A stretch of 7,675 bases of DNA. It comes from Coriobacteriales bacterium. Its GTDB lineage: Bacteria; Actinomycetota; Coriobacteriia; Coriobacteriales; UBA8131. Positions 4,422 to 7,675 of this stretch are shown piece by piece. The stretch is from positions 1 to 7,675 of the forward strand of contig JAISMZ010000060.1 of NCBI GenBank assembly GCA_031276475.1, in the 5' to 3' direction. The notes under the pieces are model-generated. The model had not been told where the DNA came from. It saw only the letters and a program-made list of their open reading frames with translations, and ran no database searches. Both the position numbers and the translations under genes were made by a program. Numbering within the stretch: the stretch's first letter is position 1; the number at the start of each line of letters is the position of its first letter.

Positions 4422-5099
4422 ATGCCAAACAGAGAGCCGGATGTTGCCGAGGTGAGCAACCGAATTAAGGCGCTGCGGGAGGACCTGGAGCTGTCCGTTG
4501 AGGACATGGCACAGGCCACTGGCCGAAGCGTGGAGGAGTACCAGGCGCAGGAGGAAGGCCGCTCCGAGCTGACGTTCACCTTCCTTTATAAGGCGGCCAA
4601 TGCCCTCGGTGTAGACGTCATCGAGCTGCTTACCGGCGAGGCTCCGCACCTTCGCGGCTACGAGATCACCCGGGCGGGCCGCGGTCTGTCAATCAAGCGC
4701 CGGGCGGGCTTTGAGTACCTGCATCAGGCGTCGATGTTCGCCGATAAGCTGGCCGAGCCCTTCATCGTCACCGCTCCCTACCTGCCCGAGGAGCAAGACG
4801 CCCCAATCCACCTCTCGCGCCACGCCGGCCAGGAGCTGGACTATATCATCAGCGGGCGTCTGCGTTTTGCCTTTGAGGAGCACGTGGAGGAGTTAGGCCC
4901 CGGCGACACGCTGTTTTACGACTCCGGGCGCGGCCACGGTATGATTGCCGTTGGCGGTGAGCCCTGCGTGTTTCTGGCGGTGGTGCTCAAGCCGGGTGCC
5001 CCGGATGCGGCTCTGGGCACGGCTCCGGGCACGGCTCCGGGCGAGCCGACGGCCACGGCCACAGACGCTGCCGCAACCCTCAACACACCCATTATCTAG
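4422..5099 (+). CDS. XRE-family regulator with C-terminal cupin domain
   Basis: A 225-aa transcription regulator. Residues about 10-72 form an XRE-type helix-turn-helix (VSNRIKALREDLELSVEDMA, then TGRSVEEYQAQEEGRSEL and FLYKAANALGVDVIELL). Residues about 115-190 form a cupin barrel whose first motif has His130, His134, Glu138 and Gly145, and whose second motif has Gly161 and His172. A small-molecule or metal ligand is the usual signal for this architecture. The upstream AGGAGGTGA is a near-perfect ribosome binding site but lies 12 bases from ATG, slightly long. The C-terminal tail after about residue 192 is low complexity and includes three tandem 12-bp units (5009-5044). The stop codon TAG shares its last base with the first base of a 162-bp hairpin element. 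The next gene is an acyl-CoA synthetase, the probable target of regulation. Confidence 0.88.
   Translation: MPNREPDVAEVSNRIKALREDLELSVEDMAQATGRSVEEYQAQEEGRSELTFTFLYKAANALGVDVIELLTGEAPHLRGYEITRAGRGLSIKRRAGFEYLHQASMFADKLAEPFIVTAPYLPEEQDAPIHLSRHAGQELDYIISGRLRFAFEEHVEELGPGDTLFYDSGRGHGMIAVGGEPCVFLAVVLKPGAPDAALGTAPGTAPGEPTATATDAAATLNTPII
5009..5044 (+). repeat. Three tandem 12-bp units in the regulator tail
   Basis: GGCTCTGGGCAC, GGCTCCGGGCAC and GGCTCCGGGCGA follow each other in frame. They encode the Ala/Leu-Gly-Thr and Ala-Pro-Gly-Thr/Glu units of the disordered tail. The unit number could vary by slippage without breaking the frame. Confidence 0.75.
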
Positions 5100-5260
5100 G
5101 GAGGTGCCGATTAATCATTGCACGCCATCTTGCGGCCAGTTTGCCCTGAAGCCGCCTGTGCGGACGGCGACATTAGCTCTGCTAGTCCCGCCGCCCGCCC
5201 AAACGACTTCAAGGCAAACTGACTCGCAATCTGACGCACAAGCATTAATCGGCACCTCCC
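5099..5260. mobile_element. 162-bp MITE-like hairpin element
   Basis: The ends form a perfect 17-bp inverted repeat: GGGAGGTGCCGATTAAT at 5099-5115 and its complement at 5244-5260. The similarity continues all the way inward. The arms 5099-5177 and 5181-5260 pair around a three-base loop (TCT, 5178-5180), with 61 of 79 aligned positions complementary and one single-base bulge. No protein is encoded and no target duplication is visible at the borders. Length, clean terminal repeats and lack of coding fit a non-autonomous transposon (MITE). The same feature could act as a long structured RNA. It separates the regulator from the synthetase gene and its left edge touches the regulator stop codon. 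Confidence 0.7.
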
Positions 5261-5300
5261 CAGGGCGCAACCCCGCGCCCGCCCCCGCCGCGTCATTTAG

Positions 5301-5326
5301 TAATGGCGCCTCTTGCCATGCCATTA
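5301..5326 (+). promoter_or_regulatory. Inverted repeat upstream of the synthetase
   Basis: TAATGGC (5301-5307) and GCCATTA (5320-5326) form a perfect 7-bp inverted repeat with a 12-base spacer, 34 bases before the synthetase start. It could be an operator or a small leader hairpin. No clear core promoter is visible nearby. Confidence 0.35.
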
Positions 5327-5359
5327 TCTGCCATGAATGAGAACAGGGAGAAACCTAAC

Positions 5360-7162
5360 ATGCGAAACATCAACCTCAGATACACCAAGGAAAGCTACGA
5401 CGCCAACGGCGTGCTCAGCGAGTTCAGCCTGCAATGGCCCAGCGATTACAACTTTGCCTACGACGTGGTGGACGACATCGCCGCCGCCGAGCCCGACCGC
5501 CCGGCGATGATCTGGTGCAATCCAGAAGGCGAGGAGCACCGCTTTAGCTATTACGACCTCAAACACTGGAGCGACAAGACCGCTAACTTCTTGGTTCAAC
5601 AGGGTGTGGAGAAAGGCGACATGGTCCTCGTCATCCTCCGTCGTCATTATCAGTTCTGGTTTACCGCCCTGGCGCTGCACAAGATCGGCGCGGTGCTGGT
5701 GCCGGCGACCTTCATGCTCAAGGAGCACGACTTTGAGTACCGCGTTAACACCGCCGGCGTAAAGACCGTCATCGCCACCGACATCGGCGAGATCGCCCAG
5801 GTGATAGACAACTGCGCCGCCCAGGTGCCGGCGCTGAAGAACCGGATCCTCGTGGCCGGCGGCGGCGGCGGCCTTACTGCGGGCCTGCCCGACCTCCAGG
5901 AGGTGCGGCGCTTCGGGCTGGGGGATGCGCTCAGCGGGCCGGAGGGGCTTTGCACACTGAGCACCGCGCGCGAGGGCTGGACGGACTTTAACAGCGGCGT
6001 GCGGGCGGCAAGTCCCAGCTGGCAGCGCGTTGCCACCAGGGCCAGCGACCCGATGATCACCTATTTCTCCTCCGGAACCTCGGGCAACCCCAAGATGGCG
6101 CTGCACGACTACTCCTACTCGCTGGGCCACCTGGGCACCGCCAAACACTGGCAAAACGTCAAAAGCGACGGCGGCGTCCACTTTACCATCGCCGACACCG
6201 GCTGGGGCAAGGCGGTCTGGGGCAAGCTCTACGGGCAGTTCTTAATGGAGGCCTGCGTGCTCACCTACGACTACGACCGCTTTGACGCCGAAGAGCTTAT
6301 GGCACTTGTGGAGAAGTACCGGATCTCCACACTTTGCTGCCCGCCCACGATGTATCGGATGTTCCTCAACGGCCCCAAGGAGAGCTACCGCCTGGACTCG
6401 CTGGAGTACTGCGTCTGCGCTGGCGAGGCGCTCAACCCCGACCTCCTCGAGGGCTGGCGCGAGCTTACCGGCATCACCTTGATGGACGGCTTTGGCCAGA
6501 CCGAGACGCCGCTGACCATCGCCAACATGCCCAACATGACGCCCAAGCCGGGCAGCATGGGCCGGCCGCTGCCGCTGTATAACACCCGCATCCTCGACGC
6601 CGAGGACAACGAGTGCGAGGTGGGCGAGACCGGCGAGATCTGCATCGCCTACAACCCTGCCGCCCGTCCGCCCGGCATCATGCTTGAGTACTATCGCGAT
6701 GCGGAAAAGACCGCCGCGGCAATCCGCGACGGCTGGTACCACTCCGGCGACACCGCCTGGCGCGATGAGGACGGCTACATCTTCTACGTTGGCCGCAACG
6801 ACGACGTGATTAAATCCAGCGGCTATCGGATCAGCCCCTTTGAGGTAGAAAGCGTGCTCTTAACCCACCCGGCGGTGCGCGAATGCGCCGTTACCGGCGT
6901 GCCGGACGCGCTACGCGGCAAGGCCGTTAAAGCCACCGTGGTGCTGCAGCCGGGATACGTTGGCAACGACGAGCTGACGGCGGAGATAAAAGCCTTCATG
7001 AAGCGCAAGACGGCCCCCTATAAATACCCCCGGATCCTCGATTACGTGGAGACCCTGCCCAAGACCATCAACGGCAAGACCCGTCGGGCGGTAATCCGCG
7101 CCGCCGACGAGCTGGGAGCAGAAGCCGCCGCCAAGCGCCCGCCCGAGGAGTTTGGCGGTTAG
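5360..7162 (+). CDS. AMP-forming acyl-CoA synthetase (medium-chain/acetyl-CoA synthetase-like)
   Basis: A 600-aa member of the ANL superfamily. It would activate a carboxylic acid with ATP to an acyl-adenylate, then transfer the acyl group to CoA in the cytoplasm. All core motifs are present: the ATP-binding loop YFSSGTSGNPK at 235-245, the adenine-site motif MDGFGQTET at 375-383, YHSGD with Asp464, the hinge region GRNDDVIKSSGYR at 478-490, and catalytic Lys573 in PKTINGK. Sequence style and length match the medium-chain acyl-CoA synthetase group, but chain length cannot be read from sequence. ATG at 5360 is chosen because AGGGAG lies nine bases upstream; in-frame ATGs at 5303, 5318 and 5333 would add residues not typical of the family. 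G+C is high (37/60 in the line from 6481). It is probably controlled by the upstream XRE/cupin protein. Confidence 0.92.
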   Translation: MRNINLRYTKESYDANGVLSEFSLQWPSDYNFAYDVVDDIAAAEPDRPAMIWCNPEGEEHRFSYYDLKHWSDKTANFLVQQGVEKGDMVLVILRRHYQFWFTALALHKIGAVLVPATFMLKEHDFEYRVNTAGVKTVIATDIGEIAQVIDNCAAQVPALKNRILVAGGGGGLTAGLPDLQEVRRFGLGDALSGPEGLCTLSTAREGWTDFNSGVRAASPSWQRVATRASDPMITYFSSGTSGNPKMALHDYSYSLGHLGTAKHWQNVKSDGGVHFTIADTGWGKAVWGKLYGQFLMEACVLTYDYDRFDAEELMALVEKYRISTLCCPPTMYRMFLNGPKESYRLDSLEYCVCAGEALNPDLLEGWRELTGITLMDGFGQTETPLTIANMPNMTPKPGSMGRPLPLYNTRILDAEDNECEVGETGEICIAYNPAARPPGIMLEYYRDAEKTAAAIRDGWYHSGDTAWRDEDGYIFYVGRNDDVIKSSGYRISPFEVESVLLTHPAVRECAVTGVPDALRGKAVKATVVLQPGYVGNDELTAEIKAFMKRKTAPYKYPRILDYVETLPKTINGKTRRAVIRAADELGAEAAAKRPPEEFGG

Positions 7163-7188
7163 CGAGGCGCCTCCACGGCGGTGCCGGT

Positions 7189-7464
7189 CTAGTTGTAGAC
7201 ATCCCTGCGGTGGCCAATCTTAAATACGTAGATGACTATCTCCGCATCCCTGATCTTCGCGAGGATGCGGTAGTCGCCCACGCGGTAGCGCCATTGCCCG
7301 GCGCGCTCTCCCACAAGCCATTTGCCCAGCGAGCGCGGGTCGGCTATGCCCTCAAGGCGCTTTTCGAGATAGGCGACTACCAGACGGCGTACCGAGCCAT
7401 CCATCTTGTCGAGGTTCCTTATTGCGCTGTCACTGACTATTACGCGAAAGCCCTCAGAGCCCAT
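7189..7464 (-). CDS. RelE-family toxin
   Basis: A 91-aa toxin of the RelE family, which generally cleaves mRNA on the ribosome. The family core is clear: a helical first half (SDSAIRNLDKMDGSVRRLVV), a DPRSLGKWLVGERAGQWRYR segment with Trp58, Arg59, Tyr60 and Arg61, then VGDYRIL, and the C-terminal GHRRDVY with His85, Arg86 and Tyr90. ATG at 7464 overlaps the antitoxin gene by 11 bases, with AAGG six bases upstream, so the two are translated together. It is intact and converges on the synthetase gene, with 26 bases between the stop codons and no obvious terminator. Confidence 0.9.
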   Translation of the reverse strand: MGSEGFRVIVSDSAIRNLDKMDGSVRRLVVAYLEKRLEGIADPRSLGKWLVGERAGQWRYRVGDYRILAKIRDAEIVIYVFKIGHRRDVYN

Positions 7465-7669
7465 AGCGGGCCTTCACTTCATCGAGGGTATAAAACACCC
7501 CGTTGCTGGTGGCTATCGCCTCGTTCAGCTCGGCCAGATCAAACTCGTCTTCTATGCGCTCGATGGCGGAGCTGCGCAGCACCTCGGCAACCGATGTGCC
7601 ATGCACCTTGGCGTAGGCCTTGATCAGCTCCTTGTCCTCATCGGAAATCCGTATTGTCATCGTGGCCAT
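7454..7669 (-). CDS. Ribbon-helix-helix antitoxin, RelB-like
   Basis: A 71-aa protein starting MATMTIRISDEDKELIKAYA, then KVHGTSVAEVLRSSAIERIE: a short DNA-contacting strand followed by the two helices of a ribbon-helix-helix fold. The tail, LAELNEAIATSNGVFYTLDE then VKARYGL, is the toxin-binding part. It overlaps the RelE toxin by 11 bases. The start is either 7669 or the ATG three codons later at 7660. The latter has no good binding site visible, and the region upstream of 7669 is cut by the window edge. The pair probably represses its own promoter, which lies outside. Confidence 0.88.
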   Translation of the reverse strand: MATMTIRISDEDKELIKAYAKVHGTSVAEVLRSSAIERIEDEFDLAELNEAIATSNGVFYTLDEVKARYGL

Positions 7670-7675
7670 CAGAAC

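Noticed and set aside
5111..5324. Small leftward ORFs within the hairpin element
   Set aside because: They arise from the inverted-repeat sequence, lack binding sites and show no protein family features.
5324..6181. Long leftward ORF opposite the synthetase
   Set aside because: It is a GC-rich antisense shadow of the synthetase gene, with a composition unlike real proteins.
7163..7188. Terminator between the synthetase and relE genes
   Set aside because: A short GAGGCGCCTC palindrome is present, but no T-tract follows on either strand.

Overview
The window is a high-GC bacterial segment with a lower-GC accessory block on its left half. Genus cannot be fixed from sequence alone. A Coriobacteriia-type gut actinobacterium is a low-confidence guess, based on the short ribbon-helix-helix protein with a GRPPLS-type linker and on the GC-rich regulator and synthetase pair. 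The line starting at 6481, in the synthetase, is 37/60 G+C; the line starting at 3361, in a PIN toxin gene, is 24/60. This contrast suggests that part of the left half was acquired.

Layout from left to right. A partial leftward gene with an Ala/Pro-rich N-terminus starts at 107. Positions 108-415 hold no gene but carry three tandem 32-bp palindromic repeats. A leftward Fic protein with a built-in inhibitory motif follows (416-1342). A rightward Phd-type antitoxin and RelE/ParE-type toxin pair (1544-2144) comes next, with the toxin frame broken at a run of five A. Then comes a leftward AbrB-type antitoxin (2489-2749) whose PIN toxin partner survives only as a truncated remnant (2349-2492). A small unknown ORF (2791-3090) carries one palindromic repeat in its 3' part. 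An intact VapBC-like pair (3154-3841, leftward) and an orphan rightward ribbon-helix-helix protein (4010-4303) complete this block.

The right half holds an XRE/cupin regulator (4422-5099), a 162-bp near-complete hairpin element (5099-5260), and an intact 600-aa AMP-forming acyl-CoA synthetase (5360-7162). A leftward RelE toxin with its ribbon-helix-helix antitoxin (7189-7669) lies at the right edge.

The common theme is a dense collection of toxin-antitoxin and Fic genes around one metabolic pair. In two modules the antitoxin is intact while the toxin is broken, as expected when an addiction module decays. Two kinds of non-coding palindromic element are scattered among them: a roughly 31-bp dispersed repeat that tends to duplicate its arms, and the 162-bp MITE-like hairpin between the regulator and the synthetase. 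The regulator-synthetase pair is probably one functional unit, with the XRE/cupin protein sensing a ligand linked to the acid that the synthetase activates.

I see no complete new defence or metabolic system. The most unusual material is the hairpin element, the arm-duplicating palindromes, and the two decayed toxins that simple ORF calling would miss.
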